Origin: Berkiella_A sp050252335 | Lineage (GTDB): Bacteria; Pseudomonadota; Gammaproteobacteria; Berkiellales; Berkiellaceae | DNA length: 17,129 bases | Reading direction: 5' to 3' | Assembly (NCBI GenBank): GCA_050252335.1 | Contig: JBFWLB010000054.1 | Span: 1-17,129, forward strand | Made by a program: the position numbers and the translations under genes | Notes under the pieces: model-generated | Told to the model about the DNA's origin: nothing | The model's input: only the letters and a program-made list of their open reading frames with translations | Database searches by the model: none | Part shown: one piece after another, positions 7,367 through 14,404 of the stretch | Position numbering within the stretch: position 1 is the stretch's first letter | Layout: every line of letters begins with the position of its first letter

Positions 7367-9724
7367 ATGAAAAAACACACAGATCCTTCCAAAGACCCTT
7401 TTTTAGACAGAGAAGCAGAAAAATACGAAACACCGGTTCCCAGCCGAGAGTTTATTTTAATGGCTTTAAAGTCATTTAAGCATCCGGTAAAAGCTAAACA
7501 GCTGATTCATCACTATCAATTGACTGATCCTGATTTAATCGAAGCCTTCAATCGACGGTTGAAAGCAATGATCAGAGATGGGCAAGTTGTTAAATTACGA
7601 GCAGGCTTTGTGATCGTAGAAGCACAATCAGTGGTACAAGGTAAGCTGGTTCTCTTCAAAGAAGGGGATGGTGTGTGTGTTACAGAAGATAACCAATCCA
7701 TTCCTATTCAAGAACATGGATTACGTGGTTTTTACGATGGCGATAAAATATCGGTTCAAGTAAGAAAATTAGCAGATAGTAATGAGGTGATTGGAAGGAT
7801 TAATCAGTTGCTAGAAGCAACTGAGCCTACCGTTGTAGGACGATTTTACAAGCATCATAAATTGTTTAAAGTGCAATCATTAGATCGCAAAGTGTCAGCG
7901 CATATTACCATTCCCAAATCACACAATGGCAAAGCCAAGCCAGGTGATATTGTATTGGTCAGAATATTAAGAGAAGAGCGCTTTCATACGCATTATGAGC
8001 CTGTGGGTGAAGTCATAGAGATCTTAGGTGACTTTGCGACAACGGGTATTGAAATTCAGATGGCTATTAAGAAATTTAATTTGCCTACCGTTTTTCCAAA
8101 GCCGGTATTAAAAGCATGTGAAAAACTGCCCGCTCAAGTTACGCCTCAAAGTAAGCGTAATCGTGAAGATCTCACTAAATTGTGTTTTGTGACGATTGAT
8201 GGTGAAGATGCAAAAGATTTTGATGATGCTGTTTATTGTGAGTCGCATGCAAATGGTTGGCGCTTGTGGGTGGCTATTGCCGATGTAAGTCATTACGTTA
8301 AACCCAATACACCGCTTGATAAAGAAGCAAAACTAAGAGGCAATTCAACATATTTCCCAGAAGCGGTTATCCCTATGTTGCCAGAAGCCTTATCGAATGA
8401 TTTATGTTCATTAAGGCCTTTAGAAGATAGGCTCACCGTTGTTTGTCAAATGAGTGTTAATCTGGAAGGAAAAGTAACGCGTTCTGTGTTCAAGCGCGCA
8501 GTTATTAATTCTAAAGCACGATTAACCTATACCAAAGTCGCTGCCATTTATGCAGGTGATAGTACTTTAACAAAAGAATATGAACGGCAATTGCCTTCTT
8601 TAAAAGCATTGTTAGAAGTGTATGAGGCATTAAACAAGCAACGTAAACTGCGTGGTGCTTTGGATTTAGATACCATTGAAAGTAAAATTGTTTTCGATGA
8701 TAAAGGTAAAATTGAAAAAATAGTACCTGTGGTGCGTAATGTTGCACATAAAGTGATTGAAGAGTGTATGCTTGCGACCAACGTGTGTGCGGCAAAATTA
8801 ATTTTACGCCATAAAAAGCCTGGGTTATATCGTGTACACGATACTCCGCCGTCAGAAAAATTGAAGCAATTGCGATCTTTTATTCATGAGTTGGGTTTAA
8901 GTTTAAATGGAAAAGATAAACCTAAGCCTGCCGATATTGCACAGCTGTTGACCGATGTAAAGGAAAGAGCCGATAGGCATTTAATTGAGACCGTTATCTT
9001 AAGAAGTTTGAGTCAAGCACAATATCGACCACAGAATGTCGGGCATTTTGGTTTGGCATATCCGCATTATGTGCATTTTACTTCACCTATTCGACGTTTT
9101 CCCGATCTTATCATCCATCGTATCGTTTTAGATATTTTAGAGGCAAATGCAAAAACGACTTATGACTTTGAGGCCTTAGATAAAATGGCGACTCATCTTT
9201 CTCAAACAGAAAGAAGAAGTGATGAGGCGACTCGAGACGCAGTGTATGCTTTAAAATGCCATTATATGCAAGACAAGATTGGTGAGGTTTACGAAGGCGT
9301 CATAACAGGGGTTACGCATTTTGGGATCTTTGTTGAGTTAAAAGAGATTTTTATCGAAGGCTTAGTGCATGTTAGTCAATTGGGACGAGAATATTTCCAA
9401 TACGATCCTATAAAACATCGTATGCTGGGAGATGTGACGAGACAGTCTTATCAGTTAGGACAAGCTGTTAGAGTTAAGGTCGTGCGGGTTGATTTAGAAG
9501 ATAAGAAAATTGATTTCGAATTAAGTGATGCACGGATCTCAAACCGAAAAGAGAATGCCAAGAATAAGAAGAAAAATAATAAGAGTACACAGCAAAAAAA
9601 TGAAATTTTTTCTGAAAAAAAAGGTAAAAAAGCTGCGCCTAAGGATAAAAAAGCTAAAAAGTTAAAAGGTAAAAGGAAGAAAGTAAAGAAAAAAGTAAAG
9701 CGGGATAAAATTTTCAATGACTGA
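7367..9724 (+). CDS. rnr: Ribonuclease R (RNase R)
   Basis: RNase R is the processive 3'-5' exonuclease that degrades structured RNA, including rRNA fragments and tmRNA-tagged messages. The 785-residue protein has an N-terminal winged-helix-like region with KYETPVPSREFIL, cold-shock-type domains, and the RNB catalytic domain from about 255. TIDGEDAKDFDDA places the metal-binding aspartates at 278, 284, 286 and 287, equivalent to E. coli 272, 278, 280 and 281. HFTSPIRRFPDL is the second RNB signature. An S1 domain lies at about 639-717 and a Lys-rich tail from about 725. The chosen ATG at 7367 has no Shine-Dalgarno. An in-frame ATG at 7304 lies inside the tRNA gene and adds non-homologous residues. 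The last 8 nt overlap rlmB. Confidence 0.95.
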   Translation: MKKHTDPSKDPFLDREAEKYETPVPSREFILMALKSFKHPVKAKQLIHHYQLTDPDLIEAFNRRLKAMIRDGQVVKLRAGFVIVEAQSVVQGKLVLFKEGDGVCVTEDNQSIPIQEHGLRGFYDGDKISVQVRKLADSNEVIGRINQLLEATEPTVVGRFYKHHKLFKVQSLDRKVSAHITIPKSHNGKAKPGDIVLVRILREERFHTHYEPVGEVIEILGDFATTGIEIQMAIKKFNLPTVFPKPVLKACEKLPAQVTPQSKRNREDLTKLCFVTIDGEDAKDFDDAVYCESHANGWRLWVAIADVSHYVKPNTPLDKEAKLRGNSTYFPEAVIPMLPEALSNDLCSLRPLEDRLTVVCQMSVNLEGKVTRSVFKRAVINSKARLTYTKVAAIYAGDSTLTKEYERQLPSLKALLEVYEALNKQRKLRGALDLDTIESKIVFDDKGKIEKIVPVVRNVAHKVIEECMLATNVCAAKLILRHKKPGLYRVHDTPPSEKLKQLRSFIHELGLSLNGKDKPKPADIAQLLTDVKERADRHLIETVILRSLSQAQYRPQNVGHFGLAYPHYVHFTSPIRRFPDLIIHRIVLDILEANAKTTYDFEALDKMATHLSQTERRSDEATRDAVYALKCHYMQDKIGEVYEGVITGVTHFGIFVELKEIFIEGLVHVSQLGREYFQYDPIKHRMLGDVTRQSYQLGQAVRVKVVRVDLEDKKIDFELSDARISNRKENAKNKKKNNKSTQQKNEIFSEKKGKKAAPKDKKAKKLKGKRKKVKKKVKRDKIFND

Positions 9725-10448
9725 TTATATATATGGTATTCATGCAGCAAAAGCGCTTATAGAGCATCAACCACAAAATATTAAAACCATCTATTTTAGC
9801 AAAACCTCATCGCAACGTATTAGCGAGTTAGTTGCTTTGGCACAAACGATGGGGATTGCGACTCAAATAGTGAGTCCACCGAAATTAGAGAGCTTAGCAC
9901 AAGCAAGAGAACATCAAGGCATTGTTTTGGCGGTGAAGCCTTTTGCCTTGAGAACAGAACACGATCTGAAATTAGATTTGGCTAAGCAATCAGAAAAAGC
10001 ATTCTTTCTCATTTTAGATGGAATTCAAGATCCACATAATTTGGGTGCCTGTATTCGAACGGCAGAAGCACTTGGGGTGCATGGTCTAATTTTCCCTCAA
10101 GCGAAATCTGCAAGTATCACAGCATCCGTTCGAAAAGTTGCTTGTGGTGCAGAGATGGGGTTAGCACTGTATCAGGTAACTAATTTAGCTAGATGTATAG
10201 AACTATTGAAATCAGAAGGTGTTTGGGTGTTGGGTGCCGTTGTTGATGCATCACAGACTCTATATGCTTGTGATTTAAAGCGAAGTATCGCAATTGTGAT
10301 GGGGAATGAGCAAAATGGTATACGGCCACTGACCCAAAAAAGTTGTGATGAAACTTTCTCTATCCCCTTGTCTGGCATGACAGAAAGCTTAAATGTGTCT
10401 GTTGCAACAGGTATTTGTCTGTCAGAAGTGGTTCGACAAAGGCTTTGA
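9717..10448 (+). CDS. rlmB: 23S rRNA (guanosine-2251-2'-O)-methyltransferase RlmB
   Basis: This SPOUT methyltransferase modifies G2251 in the P-loop of 23S rRNA using S-adenosylmethionine. The 243-residue length is that of E. coli RlmB. It has an N-terminal L30e-like substrate-binding domain starting YIYGIHAAKALIE, with the REHQGIV motif at about 64-70. The SpoU domain carries motif 1 DPHNLGACIRTAE (N108, R114), motif 2 IVMGNEQNGI (193-202) and motif 3 PLSGMTESLNVSVATG (217-232), which forms the trefoil knot. rnr-rlmB is the usual order. The ATG lies inside the rnr end (8 nt overlap), implying translational coupling. Confidence 0.96.
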   Translation: MTDYIYGIHAAKALIEHQPQNIKTIYFSKTSSQRISELVALAQTMGIATQIVSPPKLESLAQAREHQGIVLAVKPFALRTEHDLKLDLAKQSEKAFFLILDGIQDPHNLGACIRTAEALGVHGLIFPQAKSASITASVRKVACGAEMGLALYQVTNLARCIELLKSEGVWVLGAVVDASQTLYACDLKRSIAIVMGNEQNGIRPLTQKSCDETFSIPLSGMTESLNVSVATGICLSEVVRQRL

Positions 10449-10478
10449 GCGGGGCTTTTAGCCCGCTTACAAATCTTT
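10448..10478 (+). terminator. Terminator-like hairpin after rlmB
   Basis: AGCGGGGCT-TTT-AGCCCGCT (10448-10467) forms an 8 bp stem with one bulged G. It starts at the last base of the rlmB stop codon. The sequence behind it is only moderately T-rich (TACAAATCTTT). Its end coincides with the -35 region of the rpsF promoter. Confidence 0.55.
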
Positions 10479-10495
10479 AGGCTTTCTTGTATAAT
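10467..10495 (+). promoter_or_regulatory. Promoter of the rpsF-rpsR-rplI operon
   Basis: A perfect -10 box TATAAT (10490-10495) lies 17 bp after TTACAA (10467-10472), a weak -35. Transcription would begin near 10502 and give a leader of about 124 nt before rpsF. In that leader GCGCC and GGCGC can pair at long range, and AATCC can pair with the segment overlapping the rpsF ribosome-binding site (GAGGAG, 10614-10619). In other bacteria this leader binds the S6:S18 complex for feedback control; I cannot confirm the motif here. Confidence 0.65.
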
Positions 10496-10625
10496 GTGGC
10501 GTCATTTACCAATATGGTTTTTGTTAGTTAACTACTCCTTGCGCCTTGTCATTTTTAATTCATTCTTTAATTTAAGACTGATAAAGAGGTTGGGGGCGCT
10601 TATTTAAATCCGTGAGGAGATTATT

Positions 10626-10982
10626 ATGAGTCATTATGAGATCGTTTTATTGGTTCACCCAGATCAAAGTGAACAAGTTCCCGCTATGATTGAGCGTTAT
10701 CGTAGCATACTTGAAAAAGCAGCTGGTGCGATGCATCGTTTGGAAGATTGGGGAAGAAGACAATTGGCTTACCCTGTTAAGAAGGTTCACAAAGCACATT
10801 ACATTTTGATGAATATTGAATGTAACAACGACATTCTGAATGAATTAAAGCATTCTTTTCGTTACAACGATGCGATTTTGCGTAATCTGATTATTAAGCG
10901 TAAAGATGCAATTACAGATATGTCGGCTATCTTACGTCCTGAAGACGAAAAAGATAAAAACAGTGAAGAATCTAACATTTAA
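10626..10982 (+). CDS. rpsF: 30S ribosomal protein S6
   Basis: S6 binds the 16S rRNA central domain together with S18. The 118-residue protein begins MSHYEIVLLVHPDQSEQVP and contains RLEDWGRRQLAYPVKK and KAHYILMNIE, the conserved S6 segments. FRYNDAILRNLIIKR closes the ferredoxin-like fold. The tail is acidic (EDEKDKNSEES), recalling the glutamate tail that RimK extends in E. coli, although no Glu run is seen here. GAGGAG lies 6 nt before the ATG. First gene of the ribosomal protein operon. Confidence 0.97.
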   Translation: MSHYEIVLLVHPDQSEQVPAMIERYRSILEKAAGAMHRLEDWGRRQLAYPVKKVHKAHYILMNIECNNDILNELKHSFRYNDAILRNLIIKRKDAITDMSAILRPEDEKDKNSEESNI

Positions 10983-10998
10983 GTAGGGGGGGAAAACC

Positions 10999-11235
10999 AT
11001 GGCAAGACGCGTACAAAGTAGTAAAAGAAAATATTGTCCTTTTTCATCTAAAAAGATTCCTGTTGAATTTATTGATTATAAAAATTTCAGATTCTTAAGA
11101 AAATACATAACAGAAACAGGTAAAATTGTTCCTAGTCGTATTACGGGTGTTAAAAATATCTATCAACACATGCTAGCACGCGAGATTAAGTATGCTCGTT
11201 TCTTAGCATTAATTCCTTATTGCGATAGACATTAA
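10999..11235 (+). CDS. rpsR: 30S ribosomal protein S18
   Basis: S18 partners S6 on the 30S platform. The 78-residue product carries KYCPFSSKKIPVEFIDYKN, then LRKYITETGKIVPSRITG, then the C-terminal helix AREIKYARFLALIPYCDRH, all typical of S18. A run of seven G (10986-10992) serves as the ribosome-binding site 6 nt before the ATG. It follows rpsF by 16 bp. No priB gene lies between them, unlike E. coli. Confidence 0.97.
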   Translation: MARRVQSSKRKYCPFSSKKIPVEFIDYKNFRFLRKYITETGKIVPSRITGVKNIYQHMLAREIKYARFLALIPYCDRH

Positions 11236-11282
11236 AGATTTTTCCGTATGAGCTAATACGACAATTTGATAAGGGTTTCATA

Positions 11283-11735
11283 ATGCAAGTTATTTTACTT
11301 GAAAATATAAGAAATTTAGGGAAATTTGGTAGCAAAGTAACAGTTGCTAACGGATATGGTCGTAACTTCCTGATTCCTAATGGCAAAGCAGTACCTGCAA
11401 CCAAAGAGAATTTAGCAAGTTTCGAATCTAGACGTGCAGATTTAGAAAAAGCAGCACGTGATAGATTAAGTAATGCCCAAGAAAGAGCGGCTGAAATTAG
11501 CAATATTCAATTGAAAATTTCAATGCTCGCTGGCGATGAAGGTAAATTGTATGGTTCTATTGGTACAATTGAACTTGCAAAAGCATTTAAAGAAAAAGGC
11601 ATTGACGTAACACGTCAAGAAATTCGTTTGCCTAATGGTTCTATTCGTGAATTAGGTGAATATGAAATCGAACTTCAGTTACATGCTGAAGTGGTTGCTC
11701 GTGTTAAGTTGAATGTTTTGCCAGAAATGGGTTAA
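11283..11735 (+). CDS. rplI: 50S ribosomal protein L9
   Basis: L9 bridges neighbouring ribosomes through an extended helix and affects reading-frame maintenance. The 150-residue protein has the N-terminal 23S-binding domain with MQVILLENIRNLGKFGSKV and ANGYGRNFLIPNGKAV. The long connecting helix spans about 45-75 (SFESRRADLEKAARD onward). The C-terminal domain includes LYGSIGTIELAKAF. AAGGG lies 7 nt before the ATG. The gap to rpsR is 47 bp. Confidence 0.97.
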   Translation: MQVILLENIRNLGKFGSKVTVANGYGRNFLIPNGKAVPATKENLASFESRRADLEKAARDRLSNAQERAAEISNIQLKISMLAGDEGKLYGSIGTIELAKAFKEKGIDVTRQEIRLPNGSIRELGEYEIELQLHAEVVARVKLNVLPEMG

Positions 11736-11771
11736 TACCCCTTTGTTATAAGGGATGATTGAGGTTAAGCG

Positions 11772-13181
11772 GTGCTGGAAGAAAAAAAATTGGGCCAAGC
11801 TCAAGACAGCGAGCACAGTAAACTGAAAGTACCGCCTCACTCTATTGAGGCAGAACAAGCTGTTTTAGGCGGTTTGATGCTGGATGATAAAGCATGGGAT
11901 CGGATAGCAGACAAGCTATCTGAGCACCAGTTTTATCGCAGAGATCACCGCCTTATCTATCAAGCCATGGTCAAGCTAAAATCTGAAGGTCAGCCTTTAG
12001 ATGTCATTACTGTTTCTGAAACTTTGCAAAAATTAGAACAACTAGAAGCCGCTGGTGGCTTGAGTTATTTGGGAGATTTGGCAAAGAACACGCCAACAGC
12101 TGCTAATATTGTTGCTTATGCCGATATTGTTTCTGAACGCTCTATTTTGAGAGAGTTAATAGAAGTCGGTAGCAATATTACCGATAACTCTTTCAATACA
12201 TTAGGTCGTTCTAGTTTAGAGATTTTAGATCAAGCCGAGAAACTTGTTTTTGATATTTCTCAACGTCGCTCTCGTGGAGCAGGCCCAGAAAGTATTCGAC
12301 ATGTTGTTGCAAAAGCGCTGGATCATATTGAAAAGCGCTCTCATAACAAAGCGGCCATTACGGGGGTTGCTACAGGATTTACTGATTTTGATAAAATGAC
12401 CGCTGGTTTACAAGCTGGCGATTTAGTCATTATTGCGGGACGCCCTTCTATGGGTAAAACCGTATTGGGTATCAATATTGCAGAGCATGCTGCCTTAAAG
12501 GGCGATAAGACAGTGCTCGTGTTTAGTATGGAAATGCCCAATGAGGCCATCGCGATGCGTTTATTGTCTTCGCTTGGGCGTTTAGATCAAAATAAACTCA
12601 GAACCGGCAATCTCAATGAGCAAGATTGGCAGCGTGTTACCTCTGCTGTGAGTTTGCTGAGTAAAACAAAGATTTATATAGATGACAGTGCCGCATTGAC
12701 CCCTATGGAATTACGCGCACGTGCACGACGTGTTGCAAAAGAAAATTCTGATTTAGGTTTAATTGTTATCGATTATTTGCAGCTGATGCGTGGCAGTAAT
12801 GCGGGTGAGAATCGTACCGCAGAAATTTCTGAAATCTCACGCTCACTCAAAGCATTAGCAAAAGAACTCAGCGTGCCTGTCATTGCTTTGTCACAGCTTA
12901 ATCGCTCACTAGAACAACGTCCCAACAAACGACCTGTTATGTCTGATTTAAGAGAATCAGGTGCAATTGAGCAGGACGCAGATTTAATCGTTTTTATTTA
13001 TCGAGATGAAGTTTATAACGAAGATAGTCCTGATAAAGGTACTGCAGAAATCATTATCGGTAAGCACAGAAATGGCCCTATTGGTATGATACGACTCACT
13101 TTCTTGGGGCAATTTACCAAATTTGAAAATTACATGGTAGAAGCCTATTCGCACGACATGGGAGACTCCTATGAGCCGTAA
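11772..13181 (+). CDS. dnaB: Replicative DNA helicase DnaB
   Basis: DnaB is the hexameric 5'-3' helicase at the replication fork. The 469-residue protein has the N-terminal DnaG-interaction domain from PPHSIEAEQAVLGGLM to about residue 125, a linker, then the RecA-type ATPase. Walker A is GRPSMGKT (223-230). Walker B ends in D334 within LIVIDYLQLM. PVIALSQLNRSLEQR and SDLRESGAIEQDADLIVFIYRDE are the later helicase motifs. No intein interrupts the ATPase. The start is a GTG with GAGG 7 nt upstream; the ORF then begins MLEEKKLGQ. The gap from rplI is 36 bp and contains a small CCCTT/AAGGG hairpin without a T-run, so the two genes are probably co-transcribed. The stop overlaps alr by 11 nt. Confidence 0.97.
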   Translation: MLEEKKLGQAQDSEHSKLKVPPHSIEAEQAVLGGLMLDDKAWDRIADKLSEHQFYRRDHRLIYQAMVKLKSEGQPLDVITVSETLQKLEQLEAAGGLSYLGDLAKNTPTAANIVAYADIVSERSILRELIEVGSNITDNSFNTLGRSSLEILDQAEKLVFDISQRRSRGAGPESIRHVVAKALDHIEKRSHNKAAITGVATGFTDFDKMTAGLQAGDLVIIAGRPSMGKTVLGINIAEHAALKGDKTVLVFSMEMPNEAIAMRLLSSLGRLDQNKLRTGNLNEQDWQRVTSAVSLLSKTKIYIDDSAALTPMELRARARRVAKENSDLGLIVIDYLQLMRGSNAGENRTAEISEISRSLKALAKELSVPVIALSQLNRSLEQRPNKRPVMSDLRESGAIEQDADLIVFIYRDEVYNEDSPDKGTAEIIIGKHRNGPIGMIRLTFLGQFTKFENYMVEAYSHDMGDSYEP

Positions 13182-14250
13182 GGTATGTGCGGAAATCTCT
13201 AAGCAAGCTTTAATACATAACTTTCATGTTGTTAAACAGAAAGCCCCAAATAGTAAAATATTGGCTATGGTGAAAGCAAATGCTTATGGGCATGGCATTG
13301 TGTCTGTTGCAAAAATGTTAAAAGCTGCAGATGCTTTTGGCGTTGCCAATATCGAAGAAGCACTCATCTTAAGACAAGCTGGAATTGACAATCCAATTGT
13401 ACTCATGGAGGGATTCTTTGACAGTACTGAATTTGAATGGATTGCACAATATCAATTTATACCGGTGATTCATTGCATGGAGCAAATTGAAGCACTTGAA
13501 GCGCAGCATTTTTCGTCCCCAATTTCGATTTGGCTTAAAATGAATACGGGCATGAATCGTTTGGGATTCTCGCAAGCGACTTTTCTCTCGGCCTATGAGC
13601 GTCTAAAAAAGCTTCCCTTTATTCATATTATTGGTTTCATGACCCATTTTCCTCAAGCCGATGAAAGAGAAAATTCCTTTACTGTGCAGCAAACAGAGAT
13701 TTTTTTAGACACCATCAAAGATCTCCCTGGTGAAAAATGTTTGGCAAACTCTGCGGGTATTTTGGCCTGGCCACAAACACATTACGATTGGGTGCGACCT
13801 GGCTTAATACTCTATGGTGCTTCTCCCTTTGCGGATGAAACCAGTGCAGATTTGAATTTAAAGCCAGTAATGCAGTTAAGTGCTGAAGTGATTTCTATTC
13901 AAACCATCGCAAAAGGCCAAAGAGTAGGTTACGGTGGTAAATGGGAGTCACAAAGTGATGTAACGCGTATTGGTATTGTTTCCATTGGTTATGGCGATGG
14001 CTACCCGTGGCATGCACAATCTGGCACACCTATTTTGGTGAATCGTCATTTAACACAGATTGTAGGGCGTGTTTCTATGGATATGTTGGCAATGGATCTT
14101 ACGCATTTGCCGGATACAAAAGTTGGTGATCCTGTGCAGCTGTGGGGAGCACATTTGCCTATCGAGCATGTTGCCAAAGGCGCTGGCACCATTCCTTATG
14201 AGTTATTTTGTCGTTTGACCGATCGGGTTAGTATACACGTAGTTGATTAA
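13171..14250 (+). CDS. alr: Alanine racemase
   Basis: Alr is the PLP enzyme that makes D-alanine for peptidoglycan. The 359-residue length is usual for gammaproteobacteria. The PLP lysine is K35 in MVKANAYGHG (33-42). WLKMNTGMNRLGF and MTHFPQAD follow in the TIM barrel. The second catalytic residue is Y254 in RVGYGGKW, from the partner subunit. IGYGDGYPWHAQSGTPILV and VGRVSMDMLAMDL close the active site in the C-terminal domain. The ATG at 13171 lies within the dnaB end, with GGAG 6 nt upstream. The dnaB-alr order is common in this class. alr versus dadX cannot be told from sequence alone, but the context favours the biosynthetic alr. Confidence 0.96.
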   Translation: MSRKVCAEISKQALIHNFHVVKQKAPNSKILAMVKANAYGHGIVSVAKMLKAADAFGVANIEEALILRQAGIDNPIVLMEGFFDSTEFEWIAQYQFIPVIHCMEQIEALEAQHFSSPISIWLKMNTGMNRLGFSQATFLSAYERLKKLPFIHIIGFMTHFPQADERENSFTVQQTEIFLDTIKDLPGEKCLANSAGILAWPQTHYDWVRPGLILYGASPFADETSADLNLKPVMQLSAEVISIQTIAKGQRVGYGGKWESQSDVTRIGIVSIGYGDGYPWHAQSGTPILVNRHLTQIVGRVSMDMLAMDLTHLPDTKVGDPVQLWGAHLPIEHVAKGAGTIPYELFCRLTDRVSIHVVD

Positions 14251-14315
14251 TCTTTTCTGGTAGCCGCGTACTCTGTATCATTGCGCGTCTCTTTTGGGTT
14301 CATTTCTTTTTCTTC

Positions 14316-14372
14316 GTTCGCAAAGCGAACATTCCTCTCTACCAATTTTGGGAGAGGGCGCTTCGAAGAAGC
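14316..14372. repeat. Triple-palindrome intergenic element (probable dispersed repeat)
   Basis: Three hairpins lie in tandem in the gap between convergent alr and the accessory gene. The first is GTTCGC-AAA-GCGAAC (14316-14330). The second is CCTCTC-TA-CCAA-TT-TTGG-GAGAGG (14334-14357). The third is GCTTC-GAA-GAAGC (14360-14372). The flank GGTGAGGG and a T5 run follow. The composition (CCCTCACC, CTCTCCC on the minus strand) is like the palindromic intergenic repeats found in many copies in gammaproteobacterial genomes. Only one copy is in this window, so its repeated nature is inferred. It may also act as a terminator for alr. Confidence 0.5.
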
Positions 14373-14404
14373 TGGTGAGGGTTTTTATATAAATAAAACA
14401 CTCC

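Noticed and set aside
10525..10534. Perfect palindrome TAGTTAACTA in the rpsF leader
   Set aside because: Ten AT-rich bases are easily expected by chance, and no known operator matches.
12435..13000. Possible intein in the DnaB ATPase domain
   Set aside because: Walker A, Walker B and later motifs are at normal spacing with no insertion.
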